Positions 12,901 to 27,900 of a stretch of 64,000 bases of DNA are shown piece by piece. How positions within the stretch are numbered: position 1 is the first letter of the stretch; the number at the start of each line of letters is the position of its first letter. The notes beneath the pieces are model-generated. The model did not search any database, had not been told where the DNA came from, and was given only the letters and a program-made list of their open reading frames with translations. The DNA is from Endomychus coccineus. Taxonomy: Eukaryota > Arthropoda > Insecta > Coleoptera > Endomychidae. A program made the translations under genes and the position numbers. Where the stretch lies: assembly GCA_958510875.1 (NCBI GenBank), contig OY294068.1, forward strand, positions 152,494,388 to 152,558,387, written 5' to 3'.

Positions 12901-15900
12901 AGTCTCAACAAAATGAGAATATCTCTGAAAAACACTTCAAGAAAAAAAGCATATCATAATAATAATATGATTTCATTATACGATTTCCTTGATGAAATAA
13001 GTTAAACTTGTTTATTCTGATGTTTGGTCATCGTATATATGTTACGCTTTAATCTGATTGAATATTTATGTCATATCTTCATAGGTCTAAGACAAAAATA
13101 GAGAATTGTAGACTAGTTGGTACATTTCTAAACTTAATATTTGCTTAAGATCAGCTGAAGAGTAGCACGTTTCTAAATAAACTTGTGTGTTCTTAAAATT
13201 AAACATATTGCTGTTTTCTCGACAACCATCTTAATAACTTCATTAGATAGTTTTTCTATTATAGCTCTTTTCTGTCTGTCATGTTTTGAGAAATGTTCGT
13301 TGTGAGATATTGAACATTTTGCGTTTGAATATTACAATTTTTTCTGAACTGTTATCCTTAAAATTATGATTGATTTGTTTTAGGACTATCAAATATACGA
13401 AACACCGAGGAAAAATTACTATATGACCACTGTATCTTATCCGGTTTATGGAAGAAGAAACAATGAAGTAAGGCCCAATTTCATTATATTCTCTGATTGT
13501 ATGTAATATGTAAGTAAAACTGCACTGAATCATCTTTTTGAAGATCTGCAAAATGATTCTTCATTATTTCTTTGATGGGGATGTTATTTAATTAGTTACA
13601 CAATAAAATATGGTTTTCGTGTAAAATATTTCACTGCTATTTAAAATGTGATGTGTTATTGAAAGTTAAAGTCGAACACCTTTTCATTTTTACGACTCTT
13701 ACAGAAAATCTCTGGATGATATCGACACGTCTGGCGTTGACAGCATAATTAATATTAAAGCAATGAGCCTTTTTTTTACTATCTCGTTCTTTCAGCCTGA
13801 ATTGATTGGAGTGGCGGCTGTGGATGTACCAATCACACTTCTCGAGTCGTTGATACCTCATCATCTAGTAAGTTTCACACGTGTTAGTACTAGCTTCAGT
13901 TAAAGTTTCTTACTTCAATTATCTCTAGTGGATTGGGAATGATAAATAGTTCGCAAGTAATTTTTATTCTTTTATTCGTCCAATTACACAGAATATGTTT
14001 TATATAAGTACATGCATATTTCAAAAATGTGCAAACTAGCCCTTCAGCAACCAGACCAGATGTAAGAAAGTTTGATATTGAAAGGAAAATATGGAATTGA
14101 ATACTAAAATGTGAATAAAATACAATGTTACACTTCAATAACTATCTTGTGTGTCCAAGATGAGCATCTCCATCATGAAGATATCGAAATGGTAATAGAT
14201 ACAGTTTTGGTTGGATTGAGAAAAGTTGCGTAACTAAAGTGCCATTCATATGGGAGTATAATATTTCCAATACCATTCTTGGTTTCCTATTTTATTTGTT
14301 TCTAGTTTTACCGTTCGAGATAGCACAAAATAAAGAACACTTCTTCGAAGTAACATTTTTTAAGCTTTATTGTATTACAAAACAGTTTCACTATTTGACG
14401 TTTCATTGCCGATGAATAATTTATTTTTTAAAATCATAATCGAAAAATTTTTGATTTTACACTCATTCATGTATCACATAATGTGATGGTTTATTCATGT
14501 TTCAGATCAGTTAATTAGCATTTTTTGAAAGCGTTTGAGTACGAGGCTGCAGGGAACAAAAATTAGTGGGATTGGGCATCCTCATGCTTGAGAAAAATGG
14601 AAAGCTTTAGCTGATATTTGTTGAAACAAAAGAAAAAAAAACCTTAAAAAATTACAGAGAATTAAAAATTAAAACATAATTAGTATTTTCAAACTATTGA
14701 GTGTAAAACTATTCTCAACGTATAACATGATGATTTTGAAGTTCTAAGAACTAGTTTTCATTGCATTTCATAGTAACAATTTGTGTAGAATATGTGTATT
14801 CTAAATCAAAAATAGTAGGCGCTGGAATTACCATTATTATTTGGCTTAATGTGTCATTTATGGTTGGTTAATTTTTTATTTTTGTTTCAAAAATTATCAA
14901 GAAGATTTCAACTTGACTTTCGATTCTCATTGACTATTAGGATGCCTAACATTTGAAATTTTCCTAGTAATTTAGATATTCACGTAGCGTTTAAAACGCA
15001 GAATAGCCAAGTTTATCAAAAATAATAAAGATAAATTATCCGATGATGGCAAATGTGGGGCTTACAAGTTGATATGTGGGTCTTGCCCTATGATATACAA
15101 TGGATAGACAGGAATGACGTTCAAAAAACGGATCAGAGAACATATTCGTGGTTTCATCAATAATAAATCGGTTTCATCTTCTATAGAAAACCATAACTTT
15201 AATCATTTCATGATTTCACACATTCAGAATGAAAGTAATAATTAAATTACCCAGAATCTTTAGAAATTGATAAATATGAGAAGTGCGATCAACAAATACT
15301 TAATAATTCTCCCTTACTAAATTTGCTAATAGTTAATTGTTTATTCCCGCATTGGGTTAAGCTCATGTAGATAAAATTCTATTTAACATTTATCCTAGGA
15401 AGATCAATAAAGTTATATATCAGGTAGATATTTTGTAGTGAGTTGGTATTTTGCAATGTTTGTTTGAAGAAACTATAGTCACATTTATTTATAAGCTAGT
15501 GGCTATCTTATTTTTGATAATTATTTCATTTTTCCCATTTTGTACAGTAATACACTGCATTAACGACTGCAAAATTCGTACTGTAATGAGACATTTTACT
15601 CCATAAAAACATCAGTATCATGTAAAACATTTCAAGTATTATGATCATAAATATTGAAAGAACAGTTGTTTAATTTAGAAAAAGTTACATCGCTGCATTA
15701 ACTAGTTGTTGTTGAGATTATTGGTAATCGATGTCTGTTTTATAATATTTAGTTTTTTTTGTGAATTTAGGGCTGATATTAAAATTGACACAGCTCTGTG
15801 GACCATACTATTATGTGCTGATAGTTTGTGACAAATTGGATGGCTAGAATAAGTTTATTTGGGAAATTTTCTGCAGTGTATTATTCAGTGTAGTATAATA

Positions 15901-18900
15901 TAATGGATTTTCAACAAGTAAAGATCAGTTCAATCTTGCAAATCTTCTTCTTTCGCAACCAAAACATCATCTAAAATTTTTCCCGCTCCTCTACAAGCTT
16001 TCGATAAATTGACATTACGGATAAATCGACATTACGGAAGGTGATGCTGATCGTTCATGGGAAATCTCTGGTCTTATTCTGGGCAATTTTCAAATATATA
16101 GGGGGCTGGTCCCCGGTAAATTCTACGGAAACAATTCTTCGGAAGCAGTTAATCGAAAAATCATTTTCTGTCTCGTGGGTGGTCCTATCCAGGTATCCTC
16201 GAAATATTCAATGATATTCTGGGCCTCCGTAGGTAAATTGTCACTATCCACCAGCAACTCAAATGCTCCTTCTAGATATGTAACGGCACAAAAGCTAAAG
16301 CGTTTAACAATCTCATTTTTAGAACAAAGTCTGCACCTGTGTCATACTTTTCTTAAGTCTCTCTTGCTGTAGTTTTCTGTAGAGACACTGAAAAAAAAAT
16401 GAAATAAGCATCCAGGAACCCGACATTCCGGAGGTTTGTAGTCGATGTCGTCTTGTACGCTGCTTATTCAAAGTCAATCATTATGATGAAGGGTCTGGAA
16501 TTCGGACATCTTTCCATTATCTGTTCTACAACTTTCGAGTAAGATTGTTCAGTCTTGTCCGTTAATAATACATAAATCAGGAGAATTGAAATATGTTCCC
16601 TCAATCTGTGAACTGTAGTGGTTCCATCCATAAATCAGTTGATACAGCTTCCCTTACGGATTGTGCAGTTGCAAAAATCAATATTCGGGCCCTGAGTTAT
16701 GCATCAAAAAATCTTTGCCTTCCATCGTTTATCTATATAACTCGGGTAGAATTATGTTCGTTCGTGATTGGGGCAGAACTGCTTCAGCATCCTCCCTTCT
16801 TCGTACGTTCCTTATTGTCCTCTTCATCTGCAACTAACGGATGGAATTTGTCCTGCACAACTGTGCCATACAATGAAGGTACAACATAGTGTAGAGTATC
16901 TTTTGAAGTGGCTTCTGTGGCTCATTTCACCTCCATTAGTTTTGATACCTCTACATTTGCAGCATTTGCAGCGTAATTATGCTCCCCAGTTTTCTTGTAT
17001 AACTGTCCTCCATTGGTAATACACACCTCTGCAACTCTTCTTCCTAGTTTCAAATTGTCCGCACTTCAAATAGATCCTTGTATCCAATTGTTCGTCTTTT
17101 ACAAATGGATATCTGTCGAGGACTAATTTCTGGGGCCATTTTCTCTTGATACAAACTCCATCTTCAGCTTATCCATGTCAACGGAGTGTCTCACAGAGAA
17201 ACTATGGGTGAAGCGATATTTGAAAAGCCCTTTTATACGTCTAGCCAGCATTAATTACTCATTGTCATCGGGGTAGATAATCCACTTGTTATTGACACAG
17301 ATATTTCCATAAATTAGTATTAATACTTACCTGAGAAGAAATTGCCTACAAGGGTGTGCTTTATCTGTATGTTTCATGTCAGAATTTTATTTTCGGAAAA
17401 CTGTTCTCCAAAGAAAGGATTTTCGGAGGATTGTTCTCCGAAGAATCGCTTTCCGAAGAACTGTAGCGTTGTTTACATATTTTTATGATTTAGGGTTATG
17501 TCATATTTGTAATATTGCTTCATCCTTTTTCTTTCAATATTTTTTTTTGTTTGGTTTGGATTATCAATAATTTGAATAGCTATAATACAGTTTACGGTTA
17601 AAGTTTGAGACTATGTTAAGTTGATTTTGGGTGACAATTTAATATTATATATATCATTTAAATTATCTAGTGAGGCTGTATGTATGTTTGCGTTTTTATT
17701 GAGTCCAAGATGAAATCGATCTAGATTTTATAGTATGTATGATGACAAACATATGTTAGAGAAATGTTATTTCACAGTCATATCTAAAATTATAAGAATT
17801 AATTGATTAATAATTTGAAAAATGTAGTTGGTTTGAGTGTAGCTCTTGTGAATTAGGTTTTAAAATATTGACAGAAGTCCGAGTTGGTTGATTCTACATA
17901 ATAAATTGTTAATGATTTATGTTTCTGATTCTGATGTCTGTAGGAGTTATAATACAGCATTTCGGAGCTGAATATGAACTGTTTGCCTATTGATTTTTTT
18001 TTGCTGTTTTTAATATTAGGTCTTTGTTTTGATTTGCTCTAGTGGAGTGTTATGTGTTATGTAATTTCCTTTCCGAGAATCATATTATTTATGGTAATTT
18101 TAATGTACAGTAGGTTAATGTTCAGAATTTCAGCCTATTTTTACAATTTGAGGGTTGGGTATAGCAAATCTTTTTTAAATAATATTTTCAGGAGTATATT
18201 ATGTACCATAAATAATTGATTCAAAGCGGTAGGGTATGCTCTACCCAAGCAATTATTCCATTTTAAAATAGATTGAGGAAATATGAAAATAAACTCATTA
18301 AATTTTAATTGAACTATTCATTGAGAAAACAGGAAATTAGTTTGAATATATGAAAAAGTTTTTTATTTGTTAGTTACATGTTTATCGATTTTTCATTGAT
18401 TTTACATAGTTTGAGGTGCTTACATTTACATGTATTAGTTCTTAGACAATTTTTATCATGTATTGCTATTGCATCATGCTCTGGAAATAATCTTCCGGAT
18501 CAAAATGCAATAACATACCATTGCTGTAATTATCAAGTAGGTGATAATCAAGTAGCTGAGCTTATGTTATAATTATCTTAGTAGAATTTTGAATTGGGGG
18601 TTTGACTTTCATTTTATATGATATAAATATGTATTTCAGCTTGGAGTGAACGGATATGCTTTCGTCGTAACCAATAATGGATATGTATTGATGCATCCTG
18701 ATCATCGGAAAGCGGTACGTAAAGTCCAAGCAATTTGAACGTTATCTACCTAGACATTTTCTTTTTGTTTTGTTTGTGACCTCACTATTGAATGCAAGTG
18801 ATATTTTCTTAGATAATTGTGATCTTCTTCAGTTTCAGAAAGATCTCATCTTGAAACCTACTTTCAATAGGGTAGATCTATTGGAAGTAGAAATTCTTGA

Positions 18901-21900
18901 CGACAAGTCTGAGCCTCGATTATTTGATAAATCGATTGTGAAGGTAAGTTTCGAAATCTTTTCCAGTTCAAAACGGATATCCATAACCATTTAGTATATC
19001 CTACAATATTCTGCGACGGGATAGATTCTAAAAATATTGGAATCAAATCAATTGAAAGGTTTGGCAGATTTAATACAAACATATCTTAGAAACCACTGTA
19101 CTACATTTCATCAAATTTATTGATAATTATTCGCATCCACTACAAATAAACAGTTCTGTATACTGAGCTATATGGTCTACACATACCTTGGGTAGCCAGG
19201 TATTATACTGAGCATATGTAGGTAGGCCTATCCATTAGCATATGTTCATCATGAATGAAACACGGCAAGGAATTTTAGTCATATTTGTTTCATCATTGTT
19301 TTTTTGAAATAAGTAATTACCTAGTCGATGATGGAGCTCAATATGAAACAACTACGGAAGTAGTTTCCTCTGAATGGGATATTTCTAATTTAGAATATTT
19401 TAACCTCCATCCTGTAGCGAATCTCCCGAACCGAATTTTGCCAGAACCTGTAATTGAAGGGAAATTAATGTACCGGTAGTCAGGGTTTGGGAGGGTGGAA
19501 CCTAAAGTCCTATCTATATCGGGTGAGCCAATCAAAACGGAACAAGGCCGATATCTCATATATCGTTGATTTGAAAAAAATTCGCTCGGGCCCGTCGATT
19601 TTTATTTCTCGGTAGAAAGTTTTTGCCAATATCATCAACTTTGTCACTTTATCCATCCCCCCCGGGGTGATCTTCAACCCCAAATTCTTGAATAGCAATA
19701 GGGGTCGAGTATGTTTTGAAGGTAATCGAATTCTCAGTCCAACGCATCTTAGTTTTACAAATTTGATGCAGCCGTTTTTGAGAAAATAAGGGAACAACAA
19801 TGAAAACAAAAGGATTTCTCAATAATTATTGCTCGATAAAAAAATGTTAAAACCCCTCGATTTTTATCTCGGAGAAGAAGTCTGAGCATAAATTTCAACT
19901 CCGTCACTTCAACCCCCCGCAGGGATGAACCTCAACCCTCATATTAAAATGTGATACCACATATTCTAATGGTCATTGAATTCTCTTTGAAGGAAATTCA
20001 ACATAATTTTAACTCTAATTCTCTTTATTATTCATTTTGATAATGAAATATTTTCTAAATTTCTCAATCGTTTTACCACTAACAAACGGTAATGTAAATT
20101 CTAATTTTATCGTTCGAAGAAAGAAGTACTTCTATTATCTGCTGTGGAATTCTGTTTTTGTAAAGAATTAATGAATTTTGCAGTTCTTCATAAGTTCCGA
20201 GTATTTACATTTAATTCATTTCAATTTAGTATCTCGCAGGGTTTTGTCTGTGACTTCACTTTATTGTGATCTAAAATGGTTTATTCTACTGCAGAAAGAG
20301 TGTCGCTGATTGAACTGTATTGTGAAAATGGTAGATGTGCTAATATTGCAGCACAGGTATTCAATGAAATGAATCCAGTTAAACATGTTAACCAAAAATA
20401 ATTGAGCATAATTGAGCTGGTAGAAAATTTAGGGAGACATGATCAGTGACAAACCGAAAACCAATTGCTCCAAATCGAAGGATAGTGGGAAGCGAAGCAG
20501 TGGAAGTTACTGTTTTGGGCCACGTTAGTATGGTACCCCACATTAGGTACCAGGCAACTACCTGTAGTGTGTGACATATCTCCTACGAGTATTCCCAAAA
20601 TTTCAAAGACATAAATTTCACCCCTACAGAATTCATCTTGTACATTAATTAAACGAAGAAGATGACTTTGACCGATGTTTGAAATTTTGCGAGATTATGA
20701 CTGAACGAATAATAAATAATACGAATTTAGTGTTCAACATTTGTTTTTTCGATGAGTGTTCGTTTTTTCAAAGTGAGACTGTTAATCGTCACAATTGTCC
20801 ATATTGGTCTGACGAAAATCCACATCTATTTCATGAGGTTCACACTCAACATCCTGAGAAATTAAATGTTTGACTTGGAATTTATGGAGATTGTTCCTTT
20901 TTTCTCCCAGGAAATCCAAATGGAGAAATCTGTCTGCAATTATTAGAAGATGCTATCGATCCTGTATTGACAGAAACGTTTGAAAATAATAACAATTACA
21001 ATGCCGAAGAGTTGACATTTCTACAAGTAGGTTCACCTCCTCATTATACCCTTACTGTTCGTGAATATTTAAATCAGACGTATCCTGGTAGATGGATCAG
21101 CCAAAGAGGACCAACAGAGAGGGCTGCAAGATCACCTGTTCATGTGTAAACCGGAACCATACCGTAAAGCTAAGCTCAAAAAGATTTTTTCTTACAGAAC
21201 AACAATGTTATTAGATAAAATTAACGCAAAAATCGATACAAATGTTTCATCAGTTCTGACCACGGTCGTACATACAGGTCTGGGAACTCGAGGCTGTTTC
21301 CTATGTTAGAAGTGAGTCAGCTAAGCGTCAACTGCCGCGTAGTACCAACGGATGACGCAGTAGTCTAAGAATGATCTCTGACACGTATATGACCGTGTTC
21401 TCTGGCAACTGTCATTTTGACTTGTAAACACAAGGAATACCGGCATTTTAAGAAAAAAATGATGAAACCGTGCATTGTGCCGAAATGCAAAACGGGGTAC
21501 AAAAGTGTAAATCAAAAAACTTCTGTTTTTAAGTGCCGAAAGATGCGGAAATGCGAAAAAAGTGGATGCTGGCGATTCCGGAAAGAAATAGTTCTAACGA
21601 GGTCTTTTATGTGTGCGAAAAAGGGGAAGTTATTTTTAGGGTGAGTAATACATTTTGACAAGAGTAAAAGTTCTATTCCTCTCACAAATCAGAATAGTAA
21701 ATATTGCGTTACGAGAAAAATTATTTTACTTAATAATGTGATTGTTACTTCGATCCAAGTGCTAGCTAGTGGCTGAGCGAGGGACTACGAGTTTGGCGGC
21801 ATGTAAGAGACTCATGTCAAACAATAGAGTTCCCATACCTGTATGTACGACCATGGTTCTGACTTATTAACTAACTTAACTACCTTCTTAATTCTTAAAA

Positions 21901-24900
21901 ATTGTTAGTCCGTTAAAAGACATTTTGATGATCTTTCAATTGTGGTATCATTTGACACTTTTAATCTCATTTAAATTTAAGGGTGAAACTCACCCTTGCG
22001 GGGGGTAGGAGAGGCAGAGTTGAAAAGAATCGAAAAAACCTCTTTTCTCGCTATAAAATCGACGGATCTCAACATTTTTTCACCGAGCAATAATTGTTCT
22101 TTCCATTGTTCTTCCCTTATTTTCTCAAAAACGGCTGCATCAAATTTGTAAAACTAAGATGCGTTGGATAGATAATTCGATTACCTTCAAAGTAAGGTAT
22201 CACTTGACCCCTATTTCCATTCAAGATTTTGAGGTTAAAGCTCACCCCCGCGAGGGGATGGAAGTTACAAGGCTGATGATAAGGGCAGAATTTTTACCTT
22301 GGGGAATAAAAATTAACGGGTCCGAGCTATTTTTCTTAAACGAACGGTATATGAGATATCGGCCGTGTTTCGTTTTGATTGGCCCACCCGGTATATTTCC
22401 CAGTATGATGTGCGAAGTTATTAAGAATGAGTGGTTTTGACATCTAGGTAATCACAACGTACATAATTTTATCATGTTTCAGTTGCGAGAAAAAGTTGTA
22501 TACAAAGGAAAAGGTCATGCATCATTGAAAGTGAAATTCGCACTCTATGATCTCGTAAGTGTAACTAATTTTAAGTACCATAAAATTCCAAGATTTAATT
22601 TATTATTAAGCTGCTACTGATGTGATAATTTGCAATAATGTTTCATGAAGATCTTTTTCAGAAAAGGATAATGCTAACTACACGCCACTACTTCTACTCA
22701 GATATAGGTCCTTTTGGTTTTGCGATTGTGTTGCCTGATAATTATGGCACAATAAAAATCAACAATTCTGTAGTGACAGCTAAGACATATTTAAAGGACT
22801 ATAATTGGAAAGTGCATCCCAAATGGTAAGGTGGAATTATGATTTCAAACATTAAATTGAAAATAACAAATAACATTCGCAATTGGTAATATTGATGCAT
22901 TGCACCTTGGAGTTATCCTCGATGCTAAACTGAGCTGGAAAATGCACCTTGAAACCCGGGTGCAGAAGGCCGTTGCTTCCTTATGGGCATGCAGGACAGC
23001 CTTCGCAAACACATGGGGTCTACGGCAACAGTTTCTGCACTGGATCTACATGGCCATGATCCGCCCAATCATAACCTACGCAGCCGTTGTGTGGTGGCCG
23101 GCGACAGAAACGGCTTTGTCCCGTCTGGCGCTGGACAAGGCTCAACGACTTGTCTACGTAGGGGAGCCGAGAACTGCCCGATTCTCCGACTGACGCAGGA
23201 TACGATAGGGTCTGCTGTCAGGTTTCAAATACCAGACATCCTCATAACCCAGAGGACGGACTGAGAGAACAAGGACTCTGGGCCGCTTCCGCCAGGAGGA
23301 CTCGTGTGGTACACGAACGGGCCTAAGACTGGCAAGTCTAGCGGAGCCGGAGTCTACTCGCGCCCACATAATGACTTCTAGGCTTGTGTTGGAGTACAGG
23401 GAAACTCTGGTTGAATTAGCCAGAAGGAACAAAATCTAGCGATGAATAGGACAAACGGGATTCCTTGAGCGCCCCTGGCCCCGAATCCACGATTGGAATT
23501 CCATCGACCACATCGACCACCAGGCTCCACGCCCTCAAGGAGCTACTGGATAGACAGTGGCTCTCGGTCTGGCGTGGTTCCCCCAGCATGAGACAGGCGA
23601 AGCTCCACATCAGGGTATTCTCGCCTAAATTCTCTAAAACCTTACTCTCTATGAGCAGGAGAGGTCTAAAACTGGTGACAGGACTCCTCACAGGACACTG
23701 TCATCTGAATAAACATTTGCACACAATGGGCATTGTCGAAGAACCAGCTTGTAGAAGATGTGGAAAGGCGGATGGAATTGCTTCTCACATCCCAGCAGAA
23801 TGTCCACCACGGCTTCTCTCAGGCTGCAACACCTCGGCAGTACACATATGCTGCTTGAAGCAATAAGAGATATCAGTCCATGCAAAATCTTAGCTTTTGG
23901 CACTGCCTTAGGCCTGCCGGACTGATTCTTGTATCAAGGGGTGCCCAATGGATCCAATCAAGCGATATGGGTGCTCTGGACTCGTCTGCCCCAGTTTTTG
24001 TTGATTGATTGATTGATGCATTGTCTATAATATTGTGAAAATGATTCAATTGTCGTCATGAATAATTACTGGAGATTGTGAAATTTATTGAATTTAATCT
24101 TCAGGATATTGTGAATATTAACCGGTAAATTTAATAAATTTCACAATCTCCAGTATCTATTGATAAATACGAATGTAATGTGATCAATAGATCACCGAAT
24201 TGCCTCACTTTTATTGGCAAAATATCTTTCGGGCACTTATTATATTGGAAATGATTTAGCAACATCTAATGACGTTAAATTGTATGTAACATTGAAATCT
24301 TATTCACATGGTCTACCTAATTTATTTTACAACTATATGTTTCATATTGACACTTGGTGTAAAAATCTGCCACGAATACAAATATAGGATAGGCTGTGAC
24401 CTATTTTTGACACTTCTGCAGATTGAATATATGCGTGTCACATATATTTCTAACCATATAACCATTGTTGTCATTTTGGCTCAATAAAATACTATAATTT
24501 CATTCGAAAAACTGAAGGTGGATGTCTGGAGAACCACGACTTTGCCTGTTGATTTCAATACGGAATGTGTTTGTATTTCACTTTGCATTATTTCGGAGCC
24601 GTCACCTGGCAGTTGTATTTCCAACTGTTTCCCCGGCGATTTTTTGAATCAAAAAATTTGTTTTATCAATGTGTGGCATTAGAAGACATGTTTAGGCTAC
24701 CAGCATAATTATCAATTGCTTCAGTATTTTGGCCGCTTTTCGCGAAATATCCAGGAGAACAATTCCCCAAGAAGGTTGCCATATACATATAGCTTAAGTC
24801 AGATCGAACGGTGTATATTAATTCAATAAAAGCGAGCGAGATTCGACAAATGGGGGGATAAATGGATGTTCCCGAATACTCCACTTCATTCAAAGCTTTT

Positions 24901-27900
24901 GAGTAGTAAGCGAGAAATGTCTAAAGATGGTGCTAGAACTAGAACTGAACTCTAAATAAGAAATAATCAACTTTATCCACTGAAAATTCTGTAGCCATCA
25001 CCATAGTAAACTAAATTAGAAATCAAATTGTGCATATTTAAATTCTATTTGGAATTGATAATGCAAACTAGGGGTTATCCTCAGCTGGAGATAAATCGGA
25101 ATTAAATAAATTGCTTCTTCCGTTATACATTTTTATCCCTTACAAATACCTAGATATTTGTCCATACTATGTATTAAAACCAATAAACTTTGTTGATAAA
25201 TGATGTGATAAACTTTCTTGAGAGACTGTGTGAACTGTAATTGAATTATGTTCGGCTAAAGCTGACTTTTCACCATTTGTTTTCTTTAATTGGCAAAATC
25301 CTCTTTATACTGAGTTGAAATGTTCCTCCTAGTGAGCAGACCAAACGGCGGAGACGAAATAATATGAAAAAGTGCATTTTCCGGGCGGTAGCAATGTTTC
25401 GATTGATTCTTATGTATTTTTTGCCGTAGGATAAGATTATCGTTACCCGTACATTATAAAAGTTGTGCTTAATTTTTTATTCTAACAATTTGTGAAAAAA
25501 AAAGATTTTTTCTTACATTTTCCTTTATGTATATCATTTCCTGTATATTATGCACCTCATAACTTTTAGTTACCTTACTTGACTATCTACAAAATGAGAT
25601 CTGAAACGATATTCCAAGTGCCATTGTTAACCTGCAAATTGCGTTGAAAGTTGAAAAAGCGTGTTTTTTTTCAACATTCAATATCTCAACAATTAAAACA
25701 ACTAGGAACTTGAAATTCTCAGAAAACGTTGCTATTACTAATATAAATAAGTGCATCAAATTTGAAAACGATCGCTTTTACTTTTAGAGATATTAACGAT
25801 CAACAATTTTTTCGAAGTTTAGTTGACTAATGCGTCAAAGCTGCTGTGATCGTCTGATTTTGGTCCAACTGGTCACAAAAATTCTAATTTAATATCCCGT
25901 TGAAATTTTCAAAAAATGGTAAAAATGCATAGGAAAGGAGATATAAAGAAAAATGTAAAAACAGTAATTTTTTTTTCACAAATTGTAAAATTAAAAAAAG
26001 AAGCACAAGTTTTACAAAGTAAGGGTAACGATAATCGTATCCTACGGCAAAAAATACATAAGAATCAATCGAAATATTGGTATCACCCGGAAAATGTAGG
26101 CAAAAATCTCCGCCGACTGGTCTAGTGACCCACATCGCATGTTTGATGCGACTCACAATCAATTTTGTAAATCTTGGATTTGTCGAAGACGGAAACTTTA
26201 ATCAAAGGTGTGCCTTTTTTAGCTTGTTATTACATCTATAACGGGTTGTTATGCAAATTATGGAATTTATTAATTACAGAAGGATAATAAGTGGAACTTT
26301 TGAATTTTATCGAACTATTAGTAAGTAGTGACTTCAATACGGTTAGTTGGTTGCGTTCCAACTTACTTTTTTGTTTAGAAATTAAATTTTTGCTGAGGTT
26401 TCTCAACTTTGTTATAATATTGCTGGCTCAAAGGGACGTTCAATAATCTATGAACAAGACTATTAAATGAAGCTATTTTATAATTAAATGGTGTTGCTGA
26501 ATCCGCCAGAGTATACCACCTATTTGTTTGAGTGAGTTTTCTGTATATGTTGAATTCTGAGTGATGACCATCTTTCATAATGTTAATATCAAGAAAAGGA
26601 AGTTGCTAAGCTGTTTCTATTTCGACAGTGTATTTCGATGAATTTTAATACACAGTACGGACAAATATCTAGATAATTGAGAAGGGATGAAAATGTAGAT
26701 ATTAACGAAAGCAATTTATCATATTCCTACTCATCTCCAGCCAAGGCTAACCCCTTGTTTGTATAATTATCCCCACATAGTATCTGAACAGGCACATTTT
26801 GATCTCTTATTCAGTACTTCACTTTGATGTTGTCTATTTCCTAGCCGAAAGGTCCTCAGTACTGTAACGGTATTTTTAGTGGTTAAGGGTGGTATCTCTT
26901 ACTTATAGTGTGAATCATCCATAGTGTTAACTCTTTTATAGTAGGTATTGTAAATTTATTTCATTATTCATAGAACAGATTTCTAAGGTATTAAAAATGT
27001 TCAAATGTATAACCTGTAGCAAGTAACTGTCGTATGTGGACAGTGGAGTGAGTGTTATCGCACCGTATATCCTAAAATGGTAACAGTACAACCCACTACA
27101 TCATTTTAGTCTGGGAACTAGAGCGATATTGATGGTCTGAACATTAACACGATGGCACTATGGTTTATCGTTAGAGGACGGTTTAATGATCAATTCATCT
27201 CACAGACCGAATTTTCATTTTGTGGATAAAACTTGCGGGTTACAAGGTAACATGATGGCACCATGTTAAATAACTTTATTGGAGGTCAAATAAAGATTTA
27301 AAATTATTGCCATCACTCCTTGCCTATTTCAACCTCCCAAAATCCTCCTAAACCCCCCAAAAATATGAATCATATGATAATATGACCAATTTTATGATAA
27401 ATTAGTCAATTATTTTATATTGAAATAGGCGTGATGGCAATAATTTTAAATCTTCATTTAACCTCCAATAAAGTTACTTAACATGGTGCCATCATGTTAA
27501 CTTGTAACCCGCAAGTTTTATCCACAATATGAGAAAAAGAGACATTTTTGGTCCAAATAATGGCCAATTAGTCGGAAATGGATCGATAATATTTTGATGG
27601 CATAGGGTATGTTAACAATTGCCAACACCAATGAACATTTTTCACCAGGTTTGGGAGGGTTAACTTGCAGTCCATTTTCGGTTCAATTTTAACTGGTCGG
27701 CTTGATGAACGGACACGATAAAGATGATGGCACATGATGGAAGTGTATAAGAATGGTATGCTTTTCGAGTAACCGCAACTTGGAAAGGGTTAACCTGCAG
27801 TAAAAAAAAAATGCGGATGCTGTATCTTGAGATCTAGCAGCCGGGGAAAATTCGGTCTGTGAGATGAATTGTTCATTGAACCGTCCTCTAACGATAAGCC

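Larger units (their letters stand above)
19517..22393 (+). mobile_element. Mariner-like element with ~450-bp terminal inverted repeats
   Basis: Ends are tatcgggtgagccaatcaaa and tttgattggcccacccggta, each next to a TA (19515-19516 and 22394-22395), the duplication expected of Tc1/mariner transposition. The inverted repeats continue inward for roughly 450 bp (to about 19990 and from about 21940). They include ctgcatcaaatttgtaaaac and its mirror. Inside lie a transposase pseudogene (20275-21150) and a later P-type mini-element (21261-21855). It sits between two alpha-2/delta exons. Confidence 0.85.

Noticed and set aside
13697..13750. Possible extra alpha-2/delta exon after acceptor at about 13702 ([12 protein letters not shown])
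   Set aside because: No usable GT donor in frame, and the exons at 13384-13467 and 13796-13867 join directly in phase 0 with a sensible protein.
16593..17019. Two overlapping + strand open frames of 83-98 codons
   Set aside because: They are antisense shadows of the MULE/FLYWCH fossil, which has recognisable motifs on the - strand.
19285..19479. Open frame just before the mariner-like element
   Set aside because: No alpha-2/delta similarity, no donor in the right phase, and both neighbouring exons are already phase-compatible.
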